A stretch of DNA of 64,000 nucleotides, from positions 1,795,342-1,859,341 of the forward strand of contig NC_051090.1 in the NCBI RefSeq assembly GCF_901709675.1, given 5' to 3'. Positions 12,301 to 31,473 of the stretch are shown piece by piece (within the stretch, counting starts at the first letter, position 1; each line of letters opens with the position of its first letter). The stretch comes from Syngnathus acus (lineage: Eukaryota; Chordata; Actinopteri; Syngnathiformes; Syngnathidae). A model generated the notes under the pieces. The model saw nothing but the letters and a program-made list of their open reading frames with translations, did no database searches and was not told the DNA's origin. The position numbers and the translations under genes were made by a program.

Positions 12301-15300
12301 CGCCAGAGGAGTAGAATCTCTCAATGGAGCTGACTCAATGTGATGGAGAGCGGCCGATGAATAATTCACTGATCTTCCACCGATTGCGTGTGCCAAGCCC
12401 TGATGTAGTGAAACCTTAATTGGTTGGCATCCACCCAGTCTGCCTGGTGGTCGGTCACCTTGCTATTTTTAGGAATCCCGCGCACAGCGTTGTAATCTGG
12501 CTGGCCGGGATATTGATGAGTCATTTCTCGCCCAGTCATTATGTGTCATAGCGAGCGATTGTGTCTGGCTGTTTGACTAATTGATACCGCTGCTAACTGA
12601 CTAACAGTGCCCGGGACGGAGAGCTTGGAGACAAACGCGGACAACGATGCACAGGAACAGCTGTGGGATGACAAGAAGGTACCGACGGGCTGCATGTTTT
12701 GCGTAGTTGATGTACACAAAGCTTTCAAATGGAGATTGAAGCTTGTCCTGTCTTCAGGGGGATTCACCAAACCATAACACATGTGACGTCCCGGGAATCA
12801 AGTGAGTGTCCACCCTACGCCGCGATATCTTCTCGAAGATTGAATCGGTGTCTTTGTCAGAAAGGTGATAAGAATTTATTATTTTTTTGCTAGCATTTTC
12901 CCATCACCAGACCAGGAACTGAACCCGGCCGTGCTGCCTGCTGCACACAACACAGGCGGCTCATTACCTGATCTCACCAACATCCAGTTCCCTCCACCTC
13001 TGTCCACTCCACTGGACCCTGAAGACACAGTTGCCTTCCCATCCCTCAGCGCGTCCAACAGCACGGGCAGCTTGACCACCAACCTCACCCATCTAGGCAT
13101 CAGCGCAGCCAGCCATGGTATTTTTTCTTTTTCTTTTTTTCTTTTTTTTATTTGATTCATTATTATTATTTTTTTTACCTCCAGGGATCCCTACTTCCGC
13201 TCAGCCCACTATGACTGTCGCAGAACAGCGCCGCCAGCCTCCCGTGGTGCCACTTACACTAACCCCCGACCTCCATCTTCACAAGTCCACACAGCAGCTG
13301 TCGCCCACCCTCTCCCCACCCGTTAACATCACACAGGTGATATTTTGCTTCCCTTGCTTTTGTTTTACTCTTCAGTGAATCATTTTGACCATTTGTGGCT
13401 TTCCCTGTAGATATTTCCAACGGACCAGCAAACCCTGGAGCAACAGCTTTCCCAGTTCCCTCTTTTCAACCATCTGACTGCTCAGGCCCAGGCTCAGTTG
13501 CTGAGCGATCTGCAGAAGCAGCCACTGCAGGGCATCCAGCTCATCACTCTGCCGACTCCTGCCTCCACCGGCGCAGGCCCCGCCACTGCCAACAGCCCAT
13601 CCCCGGACAGCCAGACCTCAGCCAGCATCAGCTCGGTAAGAAACTCAAAAGCTCGTCTGTGGAATGTCAGACGCTACGACGCAAAATGAGTTAAAAACAA
13701 AAGACTGCAGATGAATCGGAGCTCGACAAAGCTAGTTTGCTGTTAGCGAGTGTCGCAGTTGACGTTATGACTCCACCTCGCACATGGTCACCCTACGAGA
13801 TTTGTGCGTGTGACTAGCATGGAGCGTAGCGCTCGCTAACCCTCTTCCCTCCAACAGTATCGCAATCAGACTGGCTCACCAGCCACTCAGTCTCCAACCT
13901 CCCCAGTCTCCAATCAAGGCTTCTCCCCTGGCGGCTCGCCACAAGTAAGAGCCCACCCACCAAGCTAGCTGCTTTTTGGGGAAGGGCTTTGTTCCAGGGG
14001 GGCAAGCTAAAACGTTGACAAGCTGCTTTTCATCCCGCATCAGCCGCAGCGCACTGCACATAACTCATTTCACTCTTTGCCGTGCATGACGTTACAGCCG
14101 GTTTGTTGACGGAGCTTTTAGCAGCTAGCCCGGTTGTCCATTACATCTGCTATTCACATAAACATCACAATCTCTGGGAGACAGTCATCAAAACATTTGG
14201 CAGAGGTATCCGGGATGTTGCATGTGTTTTTACACTTCATCCCTGATAGAAAGGAAAGCAACTTTGGCACAACTAGCAAAACTAAATATACAGCTGCAAC
14301 ATGTAGGAACTCCACCATTATGGCAGCCGATTCAACTTTGACCTCATGTATCGTGTTTTGGAAAAATCAGAACACTGACGGGCCTCCTCATGAGCATCAC
14401 CCGCTTCTGTCACCGCTCAGTGCTTCTAGTTATGACACCACTGTCTGCTTGCTTTTTCTGTTGCTTGGGGATGTCTGCTCATAACTCATTTGACTCTTCT
14501 TGTATCAATGCTGCGCTTCACATCCAACCTGAAATGCGTGGCTCTTGTCTTCTTATTCCAGCATATTCCCGCGGTGGGCAGCATATTTGGCGACTCCTTC
14601 TATGATCAGCAAGTGGCATCAAGGCAGACCAACGCTCTGTCCCACCAGGTGACTATCTCCGTAGGTAGTTGACACAAGCAGGAGGTTGAACATCTGGATT
14701 GACTCGCTCTTTATTTGAAAGTTGGAGCAGTTCAACATGATTGAGAACCCCATCAGCTCGACTGGCCTGTACACGCAATGCTCCACCCTCAACTATACTC
14801 AAGCCGCCATGATGGGTCTTAGCGGCGCCAGCCTACAAGAATCTCAGCAACTCGGCTACAGTAGCCATGGCAACATTCCCAACATAATCCTTACAGGTAA
14901 GTTGCGTCTCTCACCGTGCCACTGTTGTATGACTTTTAAGAACCTCTGGTGTGCTTTGGCAATGTCACATATCTGTAAAGAACAGCTATTCTGATATCCT
15001 GCACGTACGTTCAAGTAGAGAATCTGCAAAAAACGCCGCCCAATAAGAGGACTGATTTTCAAATGTAACTTGACCGGTTTAGTAGCGATTAGAAAACGAA
15101 GCTTCAAATTTGCTTCGTGAAGCGGTTGTTGTAGATTTTGGCCCCTCTGGATGGCGCTCTCTGTTCCACATCGGGCACAAAGTACACTCACCATTTTTTG
15201 GCCTTAGTACCTTTTCTAATTTAATTGAAAGTGTATGAATTAGCGTAGCATTTGGTCACAGGGTGTTTTTCTTTTCATCGACGCGGCACATTCCAGTCAC

Positions 15301-15502
15301 AGGTGAATCCCCGCCGAGCCTCTCCAAAGAGCTCACCAATTCGCTGGCGGGCGACGTCAGTTTCGATGCAGACTCTCAGTTCCCTCTGGACGAGCTCAAG
15401 ATTGACCCCCTCACCCTGGATGGGCTTCACATGCTCAACGACCCCGACATGGTGCTGGCCGACCCGGCCACGGAGGACACGTTCAGGATGGACAGGCTGT
15501 GA
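9375..15502 (+). CDS. crtc1: CREB-regulated transcription coactivator 1
   Basis: Complete in 14 exons: 9375-9500, 10632-10748, 11132-11257, 11797-11858, 12032-12126, 12608-12678, 12758-12801, 12894-13117, 13185-13336, 13411-13635, 13858-13944, 14562-14648, 14722-14896 and 15297-15502. The sum is 1797 nt, or 598 residues (human 634). The CREB-binding domain starts [20 protein letters not shown]. The SIK/AMPK 14-3-3 site is [12 protein letters not shown] near residue 149. A Gln-rich middle ([14 protein letters not shown]) follows. The C-terminal transactivation domain ends [16 protein letters not shown] and [10 protein letters not shown]. When dephosphorylated, CRTCs enter the nucleus and boost CREB at CRE genes. 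Intron 3 (11258-11796) has AT-AC ends. CRTC1 is chosen over CRTC2/3 by overall sequence and by the comp and klhl26 neighbours. Confidence 0.95.
11258..11796 (+). other. U12-type AT-AC intron of crtc1
   Basis: The exon ends CGTCAA and the intron opens ATATCCTTT, the minor-spliceosome AT-AC donor consensus. It closes with CCCTAACTCAATTCAC, where CCCTAAC resembles the U12 branch site about 10 bases before a terminal AC. The joined codons read GRQ then IDSCPY, keeping the CRTC frame. No GT donor at this junction gives a conserved frame. Confidence 0.85.
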
Positions 15503-18500
15503 CTGTGGCGCTGCGCAATTAGAAGATAAACACTCGAACGGAGGAGGAGGAGGAGGAGAGACAAAGGGCTGGCTGGGGTGGATCCCCCCCCGTCCCTTGT
15601 TGCATGGCCACGACTCGCGCTCGACTCGGTAAAAGCCCTTTGACACAATGACTGCAGGGAAAAGGACGTCCTGTGGCTTCCGGGGTATGGCCTCGTTGTC
15701 CTTTTTAAAAAGAGATTGGTCGCTAGCACGGCTGTGTTTACAGTGTACCATGAAATGCCACATATTTTCCAAAAATGCACATTTATTTCCTATTCATATT
15801 CACTTTAATCTTATTTTTTATTTATATTTGGTGGTCGCAGGGTTAGCTGCAGAGACATTGGACTAAAGCATACGTATCATATCAATCATGAAAAAAAAAA
15901 GAAATGCTGTTGGTTTTCCTGCCTGCGTTCAATTTATCGGGTATTCAACAGCTATCACACTCAAAGCTTTATTTTTGACAACCAAATGTTGTTGTTGTTT
16001 TTTTAAATCATGCACTGTGTGTTTTGATGCGGTTTGAATTTTCTTCTTTTTTTTCCGTTCATACATCTGATGCCAAAATGTTCTCGGTAGGCAGTGTAAA
16101 TCTGCACTGATGTAATTTATTTCTGAATTTTGAACATATTGTATCCGTGTTGAAGCGACTTGTTTTTTGAAGGAGTGCAAAACCTCCCCATAGTTGCTCT
16201 TTAGTGTTGGATGTGCCATATTTGTTACTGTTAGCCCAGAAGTGACGGTCAACTCATCGTAACTTTGTGCCGGAAAACACACACGCTCCAAAAGCAGGGT
16301 TGTTTTTAGATGATCAGGTAAAACGACTTAATGGGAAAGCCTAATTAATGATCTGACCGAGAAAATCCAACAGACTGGGAAGGAAGCTGTCTGTCAAATT
16401 CCAAATCTTTTTTGAAGTCGTCACTGTGAAAAATCACCTGATTTTGCCTTACATCAGTATTCTTACTGTTAAGTGTCGAACATATTTTCGTAACTTCTTG
16501 TAACATTTTCTCGTATTTGAGAGAGACGTTTGTGCTATTTGTGCTTATGTTGTGTCCAGTCTGACAAATCAATGTACTGTATTTTGTAGCGGTACACTTT
16601 ATAGCCAAATTATTGATGTTTTATTAAGTGGGTGAAAGGGGGTAAAAAAAAAAAAGTAGTGGATATATGTGGAGGAGCGCAAATATGGGGAGGCTTTTTG
16701 CTCCTTAAAGGGAAGCTCTTACAAAAATCCCGTTCACGAGGCAGGCTGCAAAATGCCCACCTAGAAAATATTTATACTACAGTACCTGTGTCTTTACATA
16801 GGAAAACTAAAAATGGTCTTTCTGAGAAACATCTAACATATGCCATTTTCACCAATCATGGTGACTAAAACAATCAGGGAAAGGTGGTGGAAACAAAGTG
16901 TTTACAGATTTTCCAATTCATGTTTACAAAGAGACTTGATTTGATTGAGCAGAGAACGACCCCTGGTGACCTTTTGTCAGAGTTTCCCTGAGTGTGATCA
17001 TGTTTGGTATATCCTAGCATTTGTGTACAGACATGCTGCTCATTTTGTGCTCTTTACTCAACGCTTGTCCAATGGGGGGGGGGGGGCTCATTGCTGTCTT
17101 TTTACTGTCAAGCATGGGTCTAACTGTACTTTAACAGATGTCCGGTTCCTATGCAAGCGAGACGTTTCAAGGAAAAATCCATCTTGGGGGTTCCCCCACA
17201 TGCATCAGTTGAAGAGTAGTCACTCTTTGTCGGCGAGCTACTTTTGAAAAAAGCGTCACAATTTGAGATGGTGTTTTTAGCTTTCTAATTATTTTATTTC
17301 TAATGATTCATGATGACCAAGAGCTGTAATTGTTTCAGCATGGTGCGGTGCAATTAGTGACCCATTACCAGCTTTTATTTATTTTTCATTTTTTTAATTC
17401 ATTTATTTTAAGCTTGCAGTTATTACATTAGGGAAACAACACCATTTATTCAGGCTCGTCTCAAATCAAATAATTCAGAAAAAAACAAAACAATCCAACT
17501 TACTCAAGTCCAGACATGTAAAGAAAACCCAAGTTGGATTTTTCCTTTTTGATGACTTTGCCGTTTTCATTCATCCAATCAGTGTGCAACGGCAGCAGCC
17601 GTCTGTCATTCCTGTCTGTAATGCTGACTAATCTTTATCGTACCTTGTACATATAGCTGAAACAATGCATGAAGAATCGGACAGTTCAACCCTCGGAATG
17701 AAGTCGGTGTAACATAACGCTGTCACCAAGTCTCCAATGGATGCATGTAGGGCTTCTTACTTCTGTCCCCCAGTTTATTGACCTCCAAGTCTGTATTATG
17801 CTACTTCATGACTCACAAAAGAATGTACTGGCAGTATCCTAGTGACACGGGAAGGGAGGGAGGGGGGGGTCCATATTCATCCTCCTGTTACACTCGTTCT
17901 CTTCCCGCTGTAGCATCTCACCGCATCCGAGTGCGTTTTCTCATGGGAAAAAATGTGCCCGAATCTTTGCGCTGCAGTCAAGGAAACGGGGGCAGGGGGG
18001 TTGCAGGGCTCTGTCTCACGACCACGGCGGTTTGGCATGTGCACTGTTTTGTTTTGTGCTACCTGAAGCTTCTGCGTTCCAGTAGGCCGCATGACACACC
18101 AAGTCGATTTGGATCCCATGTATGCTCTCACTCTTGGCTCTTATCTATGCGCAAGTGACATCATGATATGATTGTTTGTATTTGTTTCTCTTGTTTCTGT
18201 ATCGTTGCCTATCATGTCAAGTTTTTGGGTGTTTTGTTCATTCCTTCCCTGTTTTTGTGCAATGTCTAGTCCTCTAGTTGCTTGGCACTTTATTTGTGAT
18301 TTCCTGGCTTTTTTTAAAAACAGGGATTTATATTTGCCTGATTTGAATGCTGACTGTTTCACACCAGATGTATAGTCCGGAGATATTTTCATGTCAAAGA
18401 AAAAGAGGAATTCTCTATTTTTTATTTGTAAACTATATTTCAGCTTGTCTTGTTGTTGTTGGTTTTTTTTAAATTCCGTGAAGGGGATGCAAATATAGAA

Positions 18501-19854
18501 AGGGCTTAATTTGGTGCAGATTGCGCTGTGTGTTGCAAAAGAACGTCGCTCCGAATGTAATTCTTGTAGGTCGTTTCAAAACCCCCTCGAACGTAATCAC
18601 CTGGAGATTTATGTTGTGATTATCTGTTTGAAGTAACGACAAAATCCATCTGGAGCGCCCGAGGCAAACTGCCAAAATACAGTGCTGCAAATCTATGTCG
18701 ATGATGTCACTACAGCACGAGATGCTTTCTGCAAGGAACCGGCGAGGTTCTGGTGTATTTGTTACAAAAAAAAAAAAGGGTTTTATTGTGTCAGATGTTG
18801 AAGGTGCTCTTCAGCATGATGATGAATGAATAATATGGAACAGACACAAGTTGGCAGCTAATACAACTTTAAAGGAAGGAGAATGGCTTCATAGTTTATT
18901 TCAGTTTTACAAAAGATGACTTTTTTTTTTTTTTTTGTCGTCGAGGGGAACCCATCAGTCAGGTCTTGTGTGAATTTTGCAATATTTGGTGGTTGTGGTG
19001 AAACGCAATTCTTCAGGCTGCAGGCTGGACAGATCACCTCAAAAGATGGCTTTTTTTATTATTATTATTTTTGGGCTTATTTGCATGCTTTGGTTTGACA
19101 CCTGTCTTACCTCGCAGGACTACTTAGCACAACATGCACTCATTTTTTTGGCTTCATTGAGGTGAACTGTCTCAAAAAGCAAAAGAGCGACATTCTGTAT
19201 TTTGAAGGTGTAATCTTCAGTCTTGTATGTTTCTTTTTGGTCTGACTAAACGGTCCCTTTAATTCAACGCGGTTTTCCAAAGAACTGCAGTTTGTTGAAA
19301 AAGTGTAAAAGGCTTCAGAAAATGCTATTTAAGTTCCTCTTTAAGCTTCTAGTGAGAATAGCATTTTATCACTGTTGTCCCGTAAGTCGTAGTAAAGAAT
19401 CTGTAGGTATTTATTTGTTGCCATGTGATTCTCCTAATGTGACCGTTTGTTTATAAGCTGAAAGAAAAAAAAAAGTCAATTAAATTGAATGTGGATGACA
19501 CATTTTTTCTGCACATAGTCTTGATTTTGCAAAAAATGTCGCCACTGCAAAAGTCAACATGGCAGCGTGTTGCCGTGGACTTGCATGATGTTTCAATCCA
19601 CCTGAAGATTGTTTTTTTTTTGTAATCTGTATTTCCAAATGCAAATTTGAAAGATTATTTTGAATATGTGCATGCTTGGGAAATGGTTGGTTAACACTAA
19701 AACCTCTTGAGCTATATGAAAAGTTTTGCTACTTAAAGTTCAGGTTTTCTTCTTGCATACACTGTCAGAAATGTCCTCTTCTGATAAGTTGACATCAGTC
19801 TGAGATTTGAATGTGATTGGAGTTTTTCCCCGAAGGCTTTGTTGATCATTTCTT
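15503..19854 (+). other. crtc1 3' untranslated region and comp 3' flank
   Basis: About 4.3 kb without a supported coding exon, between the convergent crtc1 and comp stop codons. It is AT-rich with long T runs near 16010, 18930 and 19060 and a G run at 17074-17086. An ATTAAA variant polyadenylation signal occurs at 19479-19484. The many short ORFs carry no recognisable protein. Confidence 0.55.
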
Positions 19855-25059
<5,205 letters not shown>

Positions 25060-26001
25060 GCTGCCGCTGTCCGTTTATGTCTGGCCTTCTTCAAGCCTTC
25101 TGCTAACCTTCATAGGGAGACTCGCTCTGTCCTCCCTCTGCTTTGGCTTTTATACCTTCTACCCATCCATCATAAAAAAAAACAAAAAAAAACATTAACA
25201 ACAAAAAACAACCCCCACTTCCCAGACTTGAGCGTCATTCCCAATTGCAGTACTCAGCCCCCTCTGCAGGAATTCCCAGAAATGAAAAGCTGGCGCTGTT
25301 CTGACGGATTTTTTATAGTTTATTAACTTTGGTAAATAAATGTGTGTGTGTGTTTGTGAGTGTGTTGTTTGCATTTGTCTAATGGACTGAGCAGATGGCC
25401 CTGACATTCTTTTGCTCTTGATCAACTTGATTCTCATCAGGGTCATAAATCATAAACTGACTAATGTAAAAAAAAATATATATTTTTAATTAAATGAGTC
25501 AAAAATTAGAATGAATAATATATTAATATTGTATAATATAAATATATAATATAACAAATGTCTTTTTAGTTCATCAACACTAGCTGTCATCCACTTTATA
25601 AAGAAAAGACAAGAGCAACATTTTTCTTCATTTTATTCAAATTCTTCCATGAGTCATAAGCGTCAAGGTAAAAAGTTTTTTCTTATCTCATGATACTTTC
25701 TTCACATTTGTCTGATGATTAAAATGGACTTTTCTTTCAGTTCTGAATCAAGCGAAATGGACCAAAAGAGAACCATTGACATTCCAACAATGAGCACGAT
25801 GTGGACCACCGCACAGACAAGCTCGGACGGGAAGGTGAAAAATAGCTTTAAAATGCTTAATGATTGTATTTACAGTCCTTGTGAGATGTAAATGTATCAC
25901 TCGGAGCAGCGTTTGGCTCCGACGGAAAGCGTCTCGATGGTGAAAGCTTTTCTTCTTGTTAGCAAAGAGGCGCCGTGGGAGTGAAGCCCATGTCAGACAG
26001 T
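25060..26001. other. comp promoter region and tmem38a 3' flank
   Basis: Contains the comp 5' flank (A-rich near 25170-25210), a TG-rich run near 25340, and AT-rich DNA near 25460-25560. A possible plus-strand exon at 25741-25834 is described separately. Confidence 0.5.
25741..25834 (+). other. Possible plus-strand exon, unrecognised
   Basis: A good acceptor (TTTTCTTTCAG) ends at 25740 and a GTGAAA donor follows 25834. Between them an ATG at 25757 opens 26 codons starting MDQKRTIDIPTMSTMW. A second acceptor, CTTGTTAG, at 25962 would continue the same phase into a frame open to 26301, antisense to tmem38a exon 6. No family is recognised, and the antisense frame may be chance. Confidence 0.2.
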
Positions 26002-29000
26002 CTACTCGGCTTTTTTGGCTTTCCTCTTTCGAGCGCCTTCACTCAGTTCCTCTTTGCTTTTGAGCGACGAAGGGGCCGCGGCGGCTGGAGGGTGATGGTG
26101 GTCTTCCTCAGAGCCGCCCAAAGGCGAGCGGAAGAGCAGATGGCAAATCCAGGACTCGATCAGGGCGAAGGGGGAGCCGTGAGAATGGCAGGCGGTCAGC
26201 CACACCTGGAAGAGACACACAACTGGTTTCTAGCATTTGAAGGACCAGTGAGAAGCTGCTTTGATTTTTCTTTTCTTTACAGACCTTGCTGGTGGCCATG
26301 AAGAGGGTGAAGGTAATGATGAGCATGCTCCTGGACATGGGCAGCCAGTGAGCCTCCTGCATGGTGAAGAGGATGGCTCCATACAGGCTGGCTTTGGTGG
26401 GGCTGCAGATGCAAAACAAACCAAAAAAATAAGATGATGATCTACATACTACTTGCATAATATTGAATAATTTTGGCTCTGAAATTTGAGGTCAACCCAG
26501 TTTGATCAGTTGGGCACCTTACATGATGAAAAAATGACGTGTTACTTCTCACAACCACTAGGTAGCGCATTTTGTCAGTATCAGGTGATTCCATCTATTA
26601 TTATTACATATTACATGATTTACTTTCATCCAAAAATGCTAATTCAGACTAATAGCATCATTTGAGATTTCTTATTGAACAGACATTGGTCATTTGACCA
26701 ATAGTAGTTCCTAAACAGCTCCAGTTAGTGACAGCACTAAATATAGCCAATAGTAACATAGTTCTATTCCAACAGCATCCACCAATGGAGGGGCTCATGA
26801 AAGAAGAAACTTACAATGACATCTTGAGGATCTCGTTGGTCTCAGGCCTCCACACGCCACGCAGCAGCTGCTCAAAGTTCGAAATGAGAGCCACTCCAGA
26901 GCCTGTGAGTACAAATAATGGCCACAATGAAGGAAGGAAGGACATCTAATTACGGATGTGCTCTGGCGTGAAGTCACCTTTGACATAACCCACGATGACC
27001 ATGACGAAGTAGCCGTGGTGGTAGGCGTGGTGGGCGTGGTGGACGCCGGCGGCAATCTTGCGAGCGCGGACTACTTCCTTCAGGGCCACCAACACTAACT
27101 TGACAGGCATGAAAGCCACGCATTTGTAGAAGAGGTTGAGTGGGCAGTAGAAGATGAGGTACCTGCATTTAGAAATGAAAAATGGTTTTACTTCAGCAGA
27201 CTGAAAGATTTGACCCCTGACCCTTGAACAAGATAACGTGCTCAAAAAGTGAAATTCTTTATTCTTAACCAGATAGCAGAGGCGAGGAGGATGTGGCTGT
27301 TGTGTTGAAAATAGTCAAGGGGGCTACTTCCCAGCATGATGTCAGCCAGAATGTAGCTCCCAAAGCAGTAGAGCATGGCACAGAGCCACGAGGCCACGGG
27401 ACTCCTGCGAGAAACCTCCACCGAGCCTGCACAACGTAGAAAGTGGCGTGAATAATCCGAGCATCAAATAACACATGCTTTTTGAAATATGCTGCGATGT
27501 CAACTTTAGTTGCTAATGTGGCTAGCTAGCCCCTTGAGAGCTATTAAAATGTTTACAACTTTTCTAATGGCACACTCCATTTCCCCTCAAAAGATTTTTT
27601 TCACCCCTTTTTAAAAAAAATAGATTGAATTTAAAGATCACATGCTTTACATACAAAATAATGAAAATAAAAAAATGGAAAAAAGAAAAAGAATATGGCC
27701 CCAAAAAAAATTCTTATTAATTGCTCATTTATGATGGCTGTTTTTTCTGTTAGTTGCTAACCGTTACCTTCAACATGATCCAGTGACTTTCAAAAGTGTT
27801 TATCAGTGCAAGCCGCGTGCTTATCTCTGTCCATGCCCAGACCGCCATTAAGTGTACGCCCCTGATAGGAAACATCATAACTCATTTGCTAGATGTCTAT
27901 TTACCATCTCAACTGGTGCAATAAATATTTGAAGTCATTAAATTGTTACTATTAAGTCAGTCATTTTTCTTGGAGAACATCAGGATCATTTAATACATTT
28001 TATGGTTGTAAAATAACTTACATGTAGTTAACAACTGTAGGGATGGATTACACACAGAGTTGATTAAGCGGTGAGTACTGGCCACACCAACAACAGGTGT
28101 GCGAGAGAGGGTGTCGTGAAAGCAATCTGATGCTGAGAAATGCCATCCTAAAAATAGATTTTTCTCCACTTCCTTCTCCCCTGCTTTCCAAGTCCTATCT
28201 TCAAAACTTCTCTCACCTACCCTGACATCCATGTTGACAGTTTGCAGTGCAAAGAATCTGCACTTATGTAAAAAGTCATGCAAATAAATGCAGCAGGAGT
28301 GATTTGACTGTCAAACTTTTAAACACACACATGAATTTACAGATTCCAAGCCTCAGTCTCACTAGATACATAAAATTACTTAGGCATACACTTGACCCAT
28401 TTTGAGCCGTCAATATTAATATTGTAGCCTCACGATCATAAAATTGCACTTTCTTTCAGAGTTCTTTCTGTTCAGAACTCAAATCATCTCTTCTTTAAAA
28501 AAAATGTGTTCAATGTTAAATTATTAGGCATGTTCGATACCAGTATGAGTAGCATTGATACCGATAACAAGTACCGATACCACTAATACTTTTGATACCC
28601 CCCAGAATGGCCACAAGAGGGCAGCCAATTCCTGACCACTTTCGAGGTGTCCTTGAGCAAGGCATCAACACCTAGCTGAGCCTGTTTGTGGCACATCTCA
28701 GCTAACCCACAACACTAGGAAAAAGAGATGATTGGATTATAGCACAAATTCCATCGTGACACTTTAATCGTGCAATTCATCCTGGCTGATCAAACTGCTA
28801 AGATGAACTGTTTGGGATATGCAATACGTGATGATAACCAACAAAGTATGCATCTAAAGTGGTCACATTAAAAGAAATGTAGTCAGTTGTTCCATATTCG
28901 CTCCACATAGCACACAGAATGTCCTGAAGCCTACAAGAGCATGGGGGAGGCTTTGCAGACCCACTGACGTCTATTTCAGGCTCTTCTATTTTTTGCCTAA

Positions 29001-29512
29001 GTTTCTGGCATGCTTCTCTCACATTTCATCCGCCTAAGGCTCTGCCGCTCAAAGGACTTAAAACTTGGACAATGTCAATGGCCTAAGTGCTTTGATTCAC
29101 TTCATTGATTTCCTCTGTGAATGGGGTCAAGCTTTTCTTCAGATTGAAGCAAGCTGACTTTTTACAGCTGCACACTTTATGTAACAGGTCAAGCTCTATA
29201 TGGAAAAGGGGCGCTTGCCATATAAAATCATCAGAAAGTCCTTTTAAGGATATTGGAACCCAGCGTGGTTGTCACAAGAAATGCATTCACTTTTAAAATA
29301 AACACTCCTTACTTGGATTTTAATGTCTATTTAATAGATAACAAAATAAATGTTTGTATAAAAATATGAATGTTTTTCTCATTCTCACCTGGCTCATACT
29401 TGAGGTAGAGGATGGACACGATGTAATAAGCCACATCAAATACTGGAAACATTCCCATTTTGGAGAAAGCTTGAACTAAATCTCCCAAATTGAGGGCAGC
29501 CAGCACATCCAT
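26002..29512 (-). CDS. tmem38a: TRIC-A trimeric intracellular cation channel
   Basis: Complete in six minus-strand exons: 29389-29512, 27270-27426, 26978-27162, 26815-26902, 26285-26402 and 26002-26205. The sum is 876 nt, or 291 residues (human 299). TRIC channels carry K+ across the sarcoplasmic and endoplasmic reticulum to balance Ca2+ release. The family signature [16 protein letters not shown] (about residues 122-137) matches the lipid-binding motif of TRIC channels, followed by a His-rich HHAYHHGYF. Hydrophobic segments include [30 protein letters not shown] and [10 protein letters not shown]. The tail is Lys-rich and ends KRKAKKAE, like mammalian TMEM38A. Every exon junction keeps phase. 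The upstream gene smim7 is also the neighbour in mammals. Confidence 0.95.
27427..29388 (-). other. Intron 1 of tmem38a
   Basis: About 2 kb of AT-rich intron with no supported exon. Near 28550-28620 there is a run of short GATACC/ACCGATA repeats. No RNA gene is seen. Confidence 0.6.
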
Positions 29513-30642
29513 GTTGTTATCAAGGTGATTCCTCGCTCTTGTTAATGTCCAAGTGCTCAGTCAGGGTCGGAAGATCCCCCTCCCCACAACCTGGTCCGCG
29601 GACTCTCCACCAAGCCCCCCCGGCCTCGACAGTGAAAGGCTGAGACACACAAGCCTTCCTATTAATACCACTCATCTACGTCTCGTTATCTTCATCACCA
29701 CAAGCACCATCTTCATCCTCATCGTCATGGCATGAGCGCTCCGATTTTTAGGAAAACGGCTCCCGATGTGTTCAGCTCCAAAGGCTGCTATTGGTTGGGC
29801 TGGTGGAGAAACACACGAGTTTTTATTCTCATACCGAATTAAATACACGGTGCGACCGACCTTAATCCCATAACAGATCTCTGTAATGTAGTATCATCGC
29901 AAAACAACAATGGACACTTTTGGACACTAGGTGGCACTACAATACCAAATTAACAACAAGTGTAACGTACCTGCTGGAATCGACAAACAAGGTATCGGTT
30001 TACGACAAAGTTCCGTGACGGTTCCGTGTCACAAAATTGTCTACAGTCATTACTTCAGAAAACGTTAAAAAAAAATGATTTCAGATGCACACACCTAAGT
30101 AAAAAAATTTATTCTCCCTAAATAGTATACTTAATGCCGACGTTATTAACCCCCCCCCCCCCCCCAAAAAAACATAAAGATAAAAAAAGTTATTCTTATT
30201 TCGAACATAAAAATGTAAGATGAATCTTAATTCACAAGATCCTTATAAATAGAAGAAACGCTCACCATTTGATCCTCGATTTTACGTCTGTTGGGAAGCA
30301 AAGATAAATATGTACGCTCACCTTTATTATTTTTTTCATTTCACCTTTTAGGTAAATATTTGTTTTTCTTAGACAGGTTTTTCTCCTTCACGTCACGTTA
30401 CGGAATTACACTCCTAAATTAAGTGTTGCGTGTCTTTTCACTCTAATAATAATAAATAAAAAAAAAATCCATTTAACTGATGGCCTTTAAATTTGAAACA
30501 CATAATTTTAATCCCGATTTTGACTGATACGGCGAACTGTACCTGGGAAACAAAAGTCAGGGCCATCAGAATGACCACATCTTATTGGTCACATTGTATG
30601 GTGCGAATGCGGAAGTGAAGCGTTCGATTTGTTGTTGACACG
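29513..30642. other. Divergent promoter region between tmem38a and smim7
   Basis: Holds the 5' flanks of two head-to-head genes. A homopolymer C run lies at 30150-30166. No coding exon is recognised. Confidence 0.5.

Positions 30643-31473
<831 letters not shown>

Noticed and set aside
9375-15502. Identity as CRTC2 or CRTC3
   Set aside because: The central and C-terminal sequence and the comp neighbour fit CRTC1.
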